Assembly (NCBI GenBank): GCA_025922715.1
Contig: JAICHH010000011.1
Location: 1-21,846, forward strand
Reading direction: 5' to 3'
Origin: Nitrososphaeraceae archaeon
GTDB lineage: Archaea > Thermoproteota > Nitrososphaeria > Nitrososphaerales > Nitrososphaeraceae
DNA length: 21,846 nt
In this document: positions 1 to 7,302 of the stretch, piece after piece
Numbering within the stretch: the first letter of the stretch is position 1
Layout: each line of letters starts with the position of its first letter
Position numbers and translations under genes: made by a program
Notes under the pieces: model-generated
What the model saw: only the letters and a program-made list of their open reading frames with translations
Databases searched by the model: none
What the model was told of the DNA's origin: nothing

Positions 1-401
1 CCCAACTGTCCAGGAGCATCAACAGGTCCCCAAACATTAATACCTTTAAATTTGCCAGCGTGTTGGCGTTTAGATTTGAAAGAGGTATCAATAGGGCCAT
101 CAACTTTGGAATGATCCGTTCCACTTCCTGTAAGAGTGATAGTTGTTTCACCGACAACCGGCTTATTAGTAGAAGGCGCCATAGATGATGGTATATTAGT
201 GGAACCCTGTGATACTTGAACAGTAGATTGCATCATAGGAGAAGGCTTCGAAGAAATTTCTTGAATAGATTGAGCAGCTATTAGTTTCTGTCGTTTAATA
301 ATACAAAGCTGGGAATGTATTTCTTTCATGCTTTCTAAAGTTAATTCATTGGAATGAGTTAAAAGAGAGCCACATTCTTTGCAGATAAATTCACGGGCCA
401 T
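1..401 (-). CDS. Hypothetical protein with N-terminal C-x2-C motif, partial (3' end outside window)
   Basis: I read this frame directly. It opens with ATG at 399-401 and stays open to the window edge, about 133 codons. The N-terminus carries a C-x2-C pair (CKEC, residues 7-10) followed by a helical stretch with His and Cys (residues about 17-33), which could form a small zinc site. A low-complexity Ser/Thr/Pro/Gln-rich stretch (about residues 45-75) follows. The last visible part is more ordered and contains Gly, Asp, His and Trp (for example GPVDAPGQLG at the edge). I do not recognise the family. It diverges from the methyltransferase gene at 511, with 109 bases between them. The reading frame is well supported by length and composition, but no function can be stated. 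Confidence 0.6.
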   Translation of the reverse strand, partial: MAREFICKECGSLLTHSNELTLESMKEIHSQLCIIKRQKLIAAQSIQEISSKPSPMMQSTVQVSQGSTNIPSSMAPSTNKPVVGETTITLTGSGTDHSKVDGPIDTSFKSKRQHAGKFKGINVWGPVDAPGQL

Positions 402-481
402 AATATACTTTAAAGAATGCCATTAATCAATATTTGGTTGAAGATGATGCTATAATAGTAAGCAAACAAAATATTCTTATC

Positions 482-490
482 TTATATACG
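482..490 (+). promoter_or_regulatory. TATA box for the UbiE-like methyltransferase
   Basis: TTATATACG is centred about 25 bases before the GTG at 511. In archaea transcription starts about 25 bases after the TATA box, so the mRNA would begin at or next to the start codon and be leaderless. This spacing is the main reason for accepting GTG 511. The motif is seen; the promoter activity is inferred. Confidence 0.5.
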
Positions 491-510
491 TAGACAAATT
501 AAATCTACAT

Positions 511-1203
511 GTGATAGGATTAGGAGCTTCATATTGGAAACAAGTTATTTCAACCTTACGTGATATTATACCAGTATATGATAAAGTTAATAGAGTAATA
601 TCACTTGGAAAAGATAACTTATATCGTTATGAAGGTATCAGCAGAAATGTAAAATCAGGTGATCTTGTTTTGGATGCAGGTTCTGGTTTTGGTAATATGT
701 CATTGACAACATATAAACTCACTGCAGATGAGGTGAGGATAGTTATGTACGATCCGATATTTGAAATGTTACAAAGTTCTAGACAACGATTAGTTGTAGA
801 ACTCATATCCTCTGGTATTTTTGAGCATATGCCTTTTAAAGATAATACATTCGATGTCGTAATGTGCGGTTATTCCCTAAGAGATGCAATTAATTTAGAA
901 ATTGCAGTTTCTGAAATTCATCGAATATTAAAAAAAAATGGAAGATTTTTAATAGTAGATCTAGGAAAACCTGATAATAAGATAATACGATTAGGAGTTA
1001 CCATATATTTAAAATATATTATTAAAATTTTTGCTTATGTAATAGCAAGACAAACTGGGCTTAAATTTCAAACATTATATGGGACTTTTTTAAAATGGCC
1101 ACAAAATAATTCATTAAATTTATTGTTAAAAAAACATTTTTCACAAGTTGATTTTAGAACCAAGTTAATGGGAGGATCTATTATTGTATCATCTACAAAA
1201 TAA
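511..1203 (+). CDS. SAM-dependent methyltransferase, UbiE/MenG (COQ5)-like
   Basis: Class I S-adenosylmethionine methyltransferase of 230 residues. The SAM-binding glycine loop is at about residues 53-61 (LDAGSGFG). The N-terminal YDKVNRVISLG (23-33) matches the YDxxNxxxSxG region of UbiE/COQ5. The stretch from GYSLRDA to the RILKKNGRFLIVD segment matches the LRD and 'RvLKPGG' motifs of that family. UbiE/MenG methylates demethylmenaquinone to menaquinone, the last ring step. That substrate is inferred, since archaeal homologues can have other quinone or lipid targets. The start is GTG. An ATG at 509 is followed at once by TGA, and the frame is open upstream only to 448 without a better start. 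The gene converges with the geranylgeranyl-reductase-family gene 200 bases away, which fits a shared role in quinone biosynthesis. Confidence 0.8.
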   Translation: MIGLGASYWKQVISTLRDIIPVYDKVNRVISLGKDNLYRYEGISRNVKSGDLVLDAGSGFGNMSLTTYKLTADEVRIVMYDPIFEMLQSSRQRLVVELISSGIFEHMPFKDNTFDVVMCGYSLRDAINLEIAVSEIHRILKKNGRFLIVDLGKPDNKIIRLGVTIYLKYIIKIFAYVIARQTGLKFQTLYGTFLKWPQNNSLNLLLKKHFSQVDFRTKLMGGSIIVSSTK

Positions 1204-1269
1204 GTTTGATGTATTTCTGTTTGGATTTGTAATTTATATAAGAACTATTACCGTGTTTAATAAAATAAA

Positions 1270-1383
1270 TTACTTATTTTTTAATAGTGATCTTGTCACA
1301 ATTATAATACCTAAGATTGGAAACAAAGATATAAAAAGATAAGGAAAGATTGATAGAAATATAGAAGGCTCAAAGACTCCCAT
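1270..1383 (-). CDS. Possible 37-residue single-span membrane peptide
   Basis: An ATG at 1381-1383 opens a 37-codon frame ending in TAA at 1270-1272. The peptide starts MGVFEPS, has about 22 hydrophobic residues rich in Ile, Leu and Phe, and ends in a basic tail (TRSLLKNK). This is the charge pattern of a one-pass membrane protein with its C-terminus in the cytoplasm. It begins 20 bases after the stop of the upstream reductase gene on the same strand, so it could be co-transcribed and act at the membrane with that enzyme. No homologue is recognised. AT-rich DNA readily gives hydrophobic frames by chance, so this is only a candidate. Confidence 0.3.
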   Translation of the reverse strand: MGVFEPSIFLSIFPYLFISLFPILGIIIVTRSLLKNK

Positions 1384-1403
1384 TAATTCATCAACTCACA
1401 TAA

Positions 1404-2879
1404 TCATATTACATTTTTATTTTTTTCGAAATATGAGTACGCTTCTTTTAGATATCCATCTAATTTATATTTCCAACTAGTAAACCCTTCTGGATTTTGT
1501 GGATAATTGTGATAATGTTCTACTAACTTTTTATTCATTTGTGAGGTATATTTTAAATCTTCTGACAAAGTTTTATTTAAAGCACCTCTTATTAACATTC
1601 CTAGTTTATCCACTGTACTAAATTCAGGATGTTCTCCTTGACTTATTTTTTCAACATCAAATTTTGAAAGAAAATTTTTCATACCGTAATCTATTTGTTC
1701 ATTTGATAAACTTTGTAACATCCTTCTGAAAATTTCTAACCCAGCTGTTTTATATCCATATTCGTTAACGAAATCAGTATTGTATTTCCAAAGACTACTC
1801 TCTGATACATCTGAAGCTTGAATTGACTCTACAGCATTTTTTCCAGCAATAGTTGCTGCAATTATGGCTGGTCCAATTCCTCCTGCATCCAAAGGTTTTG
1901 GCATCCATGCTGAGTCTCCTACTAACATATAACCATTGCCTACCATACAATCGTTTTGTCTTCTTACAGAAACTTGCCATGTCCCCCAGGAATTATCTTG
2001 ATCTTCTTCGGTATTAGGAAGTTCTGGTTCCGAAATGACTGGATTTAATTTAACATATTCATCAATTAGATTTTTTAGATTCTTAGTGGTACCATAACTT
2101 TTATTATACAAATTAAAGGCTAATTGTTGTACTCCTAATCCTATATTCACTTTATCACGACCTTTAGGAAAAACCCATGCATAACCTCCAGGAGCTAATT
2201 TTTGATCTAAATGAATTATACAATAGTCTGGATCAAAGTACGTTTTATCTTCACCATTTACCTTAAAATTATAAATGTAACGACCAGTGGATTCTAAATC
2301 ATTTCTATCTATCTTTTTTTCAATATATGATTTGATTGGTAAGTTTGTTCGAAGGACAGATGTTACACCTGTACAATCAATCGTTAATTTTGCAGTTTTT
2401 TTTATTACTTTTTTCGTTTTAAGTTCTTCACCTTCTACTCCAGTGACAAAACTATCATCTTTTAACAAGGATCGTAGAGCAACATTTTCCATTACTTCAA
2501 CTCCTAATTTTCTAGCATCTTGTAACTGTTTTTGAGGTAATAGCCTTCTATTGAGTATATAGCCATCACCATCAAAAGAAATTCCAGTTTTATGATCAGG
2601 AGAATAGGCTATTACTCCTTTTACAGGATGTTCAATTTCAGGCGAACTCCAAGATATGCCTATTCTACTTGTCATATAATCAACGCTGTTCTTTCCTACT
2701 GCATCTCCACAAATCCAACCATTCAGGGTCTTTTTGCCCAGATCCACAAAGGAATTTCTATCAATAACAAGAATTTTTAAAGATTGTTTCGAATAATAAG
2801 CAGCGGATGTAGCAACAATCATACCTGCTAACCCTCCACCTGCTATAATAATGTCATAATCTGGTACCTTTTGCGACAT
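1404..2879 (-). CDS. Geranylgeranyl reductase family flavoprotein
   Basis: FAD-dependent oxidoreductase of 491 residues. The dinucleotide-binding motif is at 14-19 (GGGLAG) at the end of the first beta strand. C57 lies in WICGDAVG, the position of the redox-active Cys in archaeal geranylgeranyl reductases. The family signature PxxYxWxFP is present as PGGYAWVFP, and the second FAD motif (VGDSA..MPKPLDAGGIG) lies near residue 320. Family members saturate isoprenoid double bonds, either in digeranylgeranylglycerol membrane lipids or in the menaquinone side chain. Thaumarchaeal menaquinones are reported to be fully or almost fully saturated, and a UbiE-like gene lies beside this one, so quinone saturation is a reasonable but unproved role. 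The length is somewhat above the usual 400-450, through the C-terminal helical part. A TATA-like site lies about 30 bases before the ATG. Confidence 0.85.
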   Translation of the reverse strand: MSQKVPDYDIIIAGGGLAGMIVATSAAYYSKQSLKILVIDRNSFVDLGKKTLNGWICGDAVGKNSVDYMTSRIGISWSSPEIEHPVKGVIAYSPDHKTGISFDGDGYILNRRLLPQKQLQDARKLGVEVMENVALRSLLKDDSFVTGVEGEELKTKKVIKKTAKLTIDCTGVTSVLRTNLPIKSYIEKKIDRNDLESTGRYIYNFKVNGEDKTYFDPDYCIIHLDQKLAPGGYAWVFPKGRDKVNIGLGVQQLAFNLYNKSYGTTKNLKNLIDEYVKLNPVISEPELPNTEEDQDNSWGTWQVSVRRQNDCMVGNGYMLVGDSAWMPKPLDAGGIGPAIIAATIAGKNAVESIQASDVSESSLWKYNTDFVNEYGYKTAGLEIFRRMLQSLSNEQIDYGMKNFLSKFDVEKISQGEHPEFSTVDKLGMLIRGALNKTLSEDLKYTSQMNKKLVEHYHNYPQNPEGFTSWKYKLDGYLKEAYSYFEKNKNVI

Positions 2880-3319
2880 AAATTAAGTGTTTTGCAAAAG
2901 TACAATATTTATAGTTAAGTCATTTTTAATGACAATATCAAGAGTAATTAAATACTAAAATAATTCAAATCATAGATCCTTTTTTTCATTAATAAAAACT
3001 ATCTAATAATATAAGATCATAAAGTATTTGAATATAGGGTGGATATCCCGATCGAAAAGATAAATTTTGAGAGTAAATTTTGAAACTGTTATGAATGGTT
3101 GTATAAGTTTAATTTTGAAGGCTGACCACTAAAGTAAATCGAATTAACAAAGGTTTAACAATGCTTTAAATATTGAATTAATTAAATGAAACTCAAAATA
3201 AGACCAAACTCATTAAGCATATATGGTCTAAACTTAGCCTAGAAAATTCTGGTTTACAAAAAATCTTAAATGGAATAACAATAAATTTAAGTATTTTAAA
3301 ACTAAAATTTATAATATAA
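2880..3319. other. 440-base gap without recognisable gene
   Basis: Very AT-rich. It holds the promoter region of the reductase gene near 2904-2914, where CTATAAATATT on the minus strand is centred about 30 bases before the ATG at 2879. There is a GGATATCC palindrome at 3041-3048 and a weak 6-base inverted repeat, AGACCA at 3201-3206 with TGGTCT at 3224-3229. Frames starting with ATG are very short (for example 13 codons at 3091). I see no tRNA arms and no box C/D pattern. It could carry a non-coding RNA or a decayed gene, but nothing supports either. Confidence 0.5.
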
Positions 3320-3625
3320 TCATAAATAATCTACAAAATATTTATAACGTTTTTCTACTTCTTTATTTTCACCATTTTGTACTCTTTCTATTTCTTTATT
3401 TAATAAGCTACCTGCATATTTTTTTAATTTTTCTCCTTCATTATTTTGTGGAAAAGTAGAAAGAGTATATTCAAAATGTTTCATAAATTCTATAACTTTG
3501 TTTCTAAATTCACCAATAGTTGGGTTAGAAATATTATTAACTTTGTACCATGAGGTCGCACAAGCGGTTGAGTATATCTTGGCTAAATCTTCGACCAATC
3601 TTTCTATTTCAAAAAAGTCAGACAT
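3320..3625 (-). CDS. Hypothetical small helical protein
   Basis: I do not recognise this protein. From ATG 3625 it has 101 residues; a TTG at 3655 would add ten (MIQPNYQTDR). I prefer the ATG because a TATA-like TTTATAAT lies around 3656-3663, about 34 bases before it and too close to the TTG. The sequence looks all-helical and charged, starting MSDFFEIERL and ending KRYKYFVDYL. It has a Tyr/Trp-containing segment in the middle, a single Cys, no signal peptide and no membrane span. It lies just after tfb on the same strand (stop of tfb at 3669), so it may be read through from that gene. Codon use looks like that of its neighbours, so it is probably real. Confidence 0.6.
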   Translation of the reverse strand: MSDFFEIERLVEDLAKIYSTACATSWYKVNNISNPTIGEFRNKVIEFMKHFEYTLSTFPQNNEGEKLKKYAGSLLNKEIERVQNGENKEVEKRYKYFVDYL

Positions 3626-3668
3626 GCGATCGGTTTGATAGTTAGGTTGTATCAAATTATAAAGTATA

Positions 3669-4769
3669 TTATTTGAAAGTTGGTCTAATTGTGATTATAA
3701 TTTTAGAACTACAAAGAATTTCTTTACACCGATTTCTGATAGTAACTTCTGTTACCCCAGCAAGCCCTGAAACATCAATTTGTAGAATATTCATCCCTAG
3801 AAGAACTGAGGATAAATAAATGTAAGCCGCAGCAATACCGTTGGGAGATTTTCCATCGACAAGTAAGTTTTTTGATGTTTTATGTGCTAGATCTATGGCT
3901 AGTCTTTCGATTCTTGTGTCCAATTTAGCAAGATTGATTAATTTGGCTATGTAGTGATCTATTGAAAGAGAATGAGAAATACCATTCAACTTATTTTTTG
4001 TTTTAGTTATAGAAGTTTTATCATCTGCTTTGATTAACGAATAATTAGGTAAGAAAAAAGAAATTTTAGATTTATCATTATTTTGTGGCTGATTATTCTT
4101 ACTGTCCTGTTCCTCAAAATTAGTATTGTATATTCCTAATTCCATAGACATTATCCTATAGTATTTTGAAGCTAGCTTCAACGTAGATCTGTCATTAGAA
4201 GATATACCCGTTGCCTCAACAATTTCGTCTAGAGATCTGACAATGGAACATCTTTTGCATGCTAAATAAATTGTAGCAGCTGATATACAAGAAACTGATT
4301 TTCCTTTTGCATCTTTATTTTTTTCATAGTTTCGATAAATCATTGCCGCAGTTTCAATTAATATTTTTGGCAAACTGAGATTAGAACAGGTTTCTGAAAT
4401 TTTAGATAGAACATTAGACAGTCGTCTATCTTTTGAGGAGGAAACGCGTATTCTAGAATGCCATTTTCTTAAACTTGTTAAATGTTCTGCCATTTGAGAA
4501 TTGATTGCTTTTCCTCCATAATCTTTTAAACCGCTTCCTATTTCTGTTCTCAAACCATAATCGTGTTGCGAAAAACTCATTGCTCCACTAGCTCTAGCAA
4601 TACGACTCTTTTCTTCAAAATCTTTAGATATGGATTCTGGACCATAATCATTGACTTCATCGAGTACAACATATCCACAATTTTGACAGAGAAATTCGCC
4701 TTTGCTAAAATCATGAATTAGACCCGAATTACACTCTGGACAATTACTACAGTATTCGAGAAACACCAT
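3669..4769 (-). CDS. tfb: Transcription initiation factor B (TFB)
   Basis: Archaeal TFIIB homologue of 366 residues. It binds the TATA-TBP complex and recruits RNA polymerase. The zinc ribbon uses C10, C13, C28 and C31 (CPEC and CQNCG). The B-reader region follows at about 55-78 (ARASGAMSFSQHDYGL). Two cyclin repeats are at about 93-212 and 266-362, and the second ends in the helix-turn-helix (VTEVTIRNRCKEIL) that reads the BRE. Most archaeal TFBs are near 300 residues. The extra length is mainly an Asn/Gln/Asp/Lys-rich insert at about 215-265 between the cyclin repeats. The start overlaps the stop of gar1 by one base (TAATG), so the two are translated from one message. Thaumarchaea carry several TFB copies, and this may not be the only one in the genome. 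Confidence 0.95.
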   Translation of the reverse strand: MVFLEYCSNCPECNSGLIHDFSKGEFLCQNCGYVVLDEVNDYGPESISKDFEEKSRIARASGAMSFSQHDYGLRTEIGSGLKDYGGKAINSQMAEHLTSLRKWHSRIRVSSSKDRRLSNVLSKISETCSNLSLPKILIETAAMIYRNYEKNKDAKGKSVSCISAATIYLACKRCSIVRSLDEIVEATGISSNDRSTLKLASKYYRIMSMELGIYNTNFEEQDSKNNQPQNNDKSKISFFLPNYSLIKADDKTSITKTKNKLNGISHSLSIDHYIAKLINLAKLDTRIERLAIDLAHKTSKNLLVDGKSPNGIAAAYIYLSSVLLGMNILQIDVSGLAGVTEVTIRNRCKEILCSSKIIITIRPTFK

Positions 4770-5101
4770 TACTTATTCCGCCTCACTTTTTGGCCACGAT
4801 TTTTTTTAACTCCTTTTGTAAAACTTCTTTGGGGATTTTTAGAAATAAACCGAAAGACTTTTTCACCTGTTCTGGATTTAAAATTCCCATCTAATAATAT
4901 TACCGAAGCATATGGCGAATTCACTGGACCAATAAGTTCATTTACATTTCCAATTTTTTTTCCGTGGGAATCTAATATCGAGTCACCAGCATTAATTTTT
5001 GTCATCTCAAAAAGTTTTAAGATTAGGCGACCACTTTTCGCCTTGTGAATAATTTCACCTACCTCTGTCAAGAGTTTATATTGCAAATTCCTTGTTTTCA
5101 T
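4769..5101 (-). CDS. gar1: H/ACA ribonucleoprotein subunit Gar1
   Basis: 110 residues. Gar1 is the small beta-barrel subunit of the H/ACA RNP (Cbf5, Nop10, L7Ae, Gar1) that makes pseudouridines in rRNA and binds Cbf5. The diagnostic core is IGNVNELIGPVNSPYASV at 50-67, matching the GK(V)xEvfGPVxxPYxxV signature of the family. The C-terminus (about 88-110) is Lys/Arg-rich, as expected for an RNA-associated protein. ATG 5101 is preceded by a purine-rich GAAGGAT, a possible ribosome-binding site. The stop codon overlaps the start of tfb. Pairing of gar1 with tfb is, to my knowledge, common in archaea. Confidence 0.9.
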   Translation of the reverse strand: MKTRNLQYKLLTEVGEIIHKAKSGRLILKLFEMTKINAGDSILDSHGKKIGNVNELIGPVNSPYASVILLDGNFKSRTGEKVFRFISKNPQRSFTKGVKKNRGQKVRRNK

Positions 5102-5144
5102 ATCCTTCGGTCAACATAAATTAATAAAATTGATAAAAGAAATT

Positions 5145-5151
5145 AAAAAAA
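5145..5151 (-). terminator. Possible U-tract terminator after srp19
   Basis: The minus strand has seven T in a row about 20 bases after the srp19 stop, in the 69-base gap before gar1. Archaeal termination commonly uses U-tracts without a hairpin. Weak evidence, since runs of A and T are common in this DNA. Confidence 0.25.
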
Positions 5152-5170
5152 TAGTTTATTAATTCTTGGA

Positions 5171-5488
5171 TTATTTTGTTCTCTTATTCTTTGTTCTTTG
5201 AGATAATATCCTGGATGATAGCGAAGAAATTATTTCTGATTTTTTTTTATTGGATATTTTCGGAATCATAATATATCCAGAACGAACATATGATCGACGA
5301 GGAAAACGGGCATGATCATTTGAATTATCCAAAGTTACGTCTATTCCTTCCTCTCTTGCCGCCTGGAATAATTCAGAAAATGTTGGATCGAATATTGCAT
5401 TTTCTCTCTTCATTCGTCTTCCCTTTTTTTTTGAAAGGTGTTTATTAAAGTAATCTAGCCAAATTATAATATGATCATAATCTTTCAA
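5171..5488 (-). CDS. srp19: Signal recognition particle 19 kDa protein
   Basis: 105 residues. SRP19 binds the tips of SRP RNA helices 6 and 8 and primes binding of SRP54, for targeting of membrane and secreted proteins. Recognisable features are the N-terminal KDYDHIIIWLDYFN (beta strand and helix of the SRP19 fold), the basic GRRMKRENA (23-31), the central DNSNDHARFPRRSYVRSG RNA-binding region and a Lys/Arg-rich tail. Most members have a Pro after GRR (GRRxP), and here the segment reads GRRMKREN. The start is TTG at 5488, because the conserved N-terminus begins exactly there and no ATG is available. It lies between rps8e and gar1 on the same strand. Confidence 0.92.
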   Translation of the reverse strand: MKDYDHIIIWLDYFNKHLSKKKGRRMKRENAIFDPTFSELFQAAREEGIDVTLDNSNDHARFPRRSYVRSGYIMIPKISNKKKSEIISSLSSRILSQRTKNKRTK

Positions 5489-5583
5489 TAATTTTTATGA
5501 CAGGTATTCATTATTTTAATTTTCAGTTATGAAAATAGTGGTCTAAAAATTTAAACGTAAATAAAGGAGAGTTCTAGTTATCT

Positions 5584-5976
5584 TTAAGCAGTATCCTTTG
5601 TCAGTATAGCATTTATACTTCCATGTTGACCTGGTCTTGAAATTATTCTAGCAATTCCTAATTCGGTTTCAACAAAAGCACCTTTACTTAGGACTCCACG
5701 CCTCTCATAATCTTTGTTAGCAGGATTCTTAATTACTCTAATGATTTTTGTTTTAATTGTTTTTTTATTTTCCTTATCATTTACATTAAGAAATTCAATA
5801 TGTTTTAGTGCCAATTTAAGATTACCACCTCTAACTCGCCTTAGAACGATGCTATCTTTTCCTACCAGAGGTTCATGGGGATATCTATCGATTTCCGATT
5901 TTCGGCGCATCCTTGATGGTTTAAGCCGACCACCAGTAAATTTATTCCCAGCCAAATTTTCAATGGACTTTCGCAT
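5584..5976 (-). CDS. rps8e: Ribosomal protein S8e (30S subunit)
   Basis: 130 residues, the usual length of archaeal S8e. The N-terminal MRKSIENLAGNKFTGG followed by a basic RxxRRKSEI segment is typical of the family, as are VRGGNLKLAL and the C-terminal segment from VLSKGAFVET to GIARIISRPGQHG. S8e is an archaeal/eukaryotic ribosomal protein that binds 16S rRNA. The gene lies 35 bases downstream of scpB on the same strand, with srp19 next. Confidence 0.95.
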   Translation of the reverse strand: MRKSIENLAGNKFTGGRLKPSRMRRKSEIDRYPHEPLVGKDSIVLRRVRGGNLKLALKHIEFLNVNDKENKKTIKTKIIRVIKNPANKDYERRGVLSKGAFVETELGIARIISRPGQHGSINAILTKDTA

Positions 5977-6011
5977 TGTTAGAAATGCTAAAATCTCTAA
6001 TTAAGACTTTT

Positions 6012-6533
6012 CTAAGGTTTTAAGGTTATACTATTCTTTATTATATTCAAATCAGATATTCCGAAATAATCCTGGAATTTTTTAGTTGTTTTATAAACTT
6101 TCAACCTCCCGACTGATTCGTGTTCTATAAATCCTAATTGTTCTAAATATTTAACGTGTGAATATGCTTGACTTCCCCGTATTTGTACCAATCTCTTAGA
6201 AGTAATTGGTTGTTCATATACTACATAGGACAGAGTTTTTAATGCAGATGATTGAAGTAGTGGTTGTTTAGCAAATTTTCTTATGAGAGGACCATAATCT
6301 GACTTTAGTTGAAAGACATAATTTCCATCTTGTAACTCTTTTAATTCTAATGCATAAAATACTTCATTAATTTTTTTTGTTAAATCCAAAAGTATTTTTT
6401 TTATTTTTTCTTTTGAATTCAATCCCGTTGCTTTCACTAATTCTTCAAGGGACATAGGTCTTCCAGAGGAATATAGTGCAGCCTCTACCCTTGCTACAAT
6501 TTCTCTTTCCGGAAGACTCTCTTTCAAAATCAA
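6012..6533 (-). CDS. scpB: Chromosome segregation/condensation protein ScpB
   Basis: 173 residues. ScpB is the winged-helix (kite) subunit that binds kleisin ScpA in the SMC-ScpAB complex, which organises and segregates the chromosome. Two winged-helix domains can be seen. The first includes EREIVARVEAALYSSGRPMS and LEELVKATGL. The second includes ALKTLSYVVYEQPIT and the IRGSQAYSHVKYLEQLGFIE helix-turn-helix. The start is TTG at 6533, with another TTG at 6527; no ATG is near. It follows scpA after 33 bases on the same strand. Confidence 0.9.
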   Translation of the reverse strand: MILKESLPEREIVARVEAALYSSGRPMSLEELVKATGLNSKEKIKKILLDLTKKINEVFYALELKELQDGNYVFQLKSDYGPLIRKFAKQPLLQSSALKTLSYVVYEQPITSKRLVQIRGSQAYSHVKYLEQLGFIEHESVGRLKVYKTTKKFQDYFGISDLNIIKNSITLKP

Positions 6534-6566
6534 TATAGTATTATAAATGAGATTTATTTATATTAA

Positions 6567-7253
6567 TCATAGTTGTGATCTTCTTCTTATTTCTATATCG
6601 TAGGATTCATCTAATTGTATCAAATCGATCATTCCTTTCATGGCAAGATGCAGTAAAGCTATAAAAATTCTTGCTACCTCTAATCGATCTAATTGTTCAA
6701 TAAATTTACTAAATAGGATAGTTTCGGTTAATCTTAATGAATGCATTATAAATTTTTCCTTTTCTTCCAAAATTTTTTCAAATTTAACTAAATAATGGTC
6801 AAAATCAAAAATCTCTATTGGTTCTATTTCTACAAGATTTCTCCTTTTTATGCTGGGATTATTTAAAGAGGAAATAATATTTTCTAGTACATTAAGTAAA
6901 TCTTCCAAAGATACTGGATAAGTTGATGATAATCTAAAAGGAAAATCTATTAATTTTAAATTAGGAATTTCCTTTTCGGTCGAGCCATCATAATTTTTTT
7001 TTTCCATGGAAAGTTTTTCTAGCTGAAAAATGCTTTCCACCTTCAATCGATAGATAAGAGTAGATGACCATGCAGCAATACCACAAATTCTAAGATCTTT
7101 TTTTTCACTAGAATTAATAATTTTCAGTAGTAATTCTAATAAACTGGAAATATTTATTTCCCATACATTTTGTTTTCCTAATAATGACGTGTTAAAAAGT
7201 AAATTTAATGGAGGAGTTGCTAGAGATGATTTACTACTACCTTCTTCAATCAT
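6567..7253 (-). CDS. scpA: Kleisin subunit ScpA of the SMC complex
   Basis: 228 residues with an ATG start. ScpA is the kleisin that bridges the SMC heads and carries ScpB. The N-terminal part has the family pattern PLNLLFNTSLLGKQNVWEI, a helical region with AAWSSTLIYRLK, a variable middle, and a C-terminal winged helix (VARIFIALLHLAMKGMIDL) that contacts the SMC head. It lies 49 bases after rpo6 and 33 bases before scpB. An SMC gene is not in this window. Divergent in sequence but convincing in order and context. Confidence 0.88.
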   Translation of the reverse strand: MIEEGSSKSSLATPPLNLLFNTSLLGKQNVWEINISSLLELLLKIINSSEKKDLRICGIAAWSSTLIYRLKVESIFQLEKLSMEKKNYDGSTEKEIPNLKLIDFPFRLSSTYPVSLEDLLNVLENIISSLNNPSIKRRNLVEIEPIEIFDFDHYLVKFEKILEEKEKFIMHSLRLTETILFSKFIEQLDRLEVARIFIALLHLAMKGMIDLIQLDESYDIEIRRRSQL

Positions 7254-7302
7254 TTATAAGGCTTCAATATGAGTTTAAAACTATAAAAACATATGGTAAG
7301 AA

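Noticed and set aside
509..511. ATG as start of the methyltransferase
   Set aside because: It is followed directly by TGA in its own frame; the coding frame uses GTG 511.
3037..3049. GGGTGGATATCCC as part of a tRNA or stable RNA
   Set aside because: No matching acceptor, anticodon or T arms are found around it; it is just a short palindrome.
3201..3229. AGACCA/TGGTCT inverted repeat as a terminator or operator
   Set aside because: Six base pairs with a 17-base loop, no T-run after it, and no neighbouring gene end.
5714..6004. 96-codon plus-strand frame opposite rps8e
   Set aside because: The opposite strand encodes an unmistakable S8e; this frame has no family pattern.
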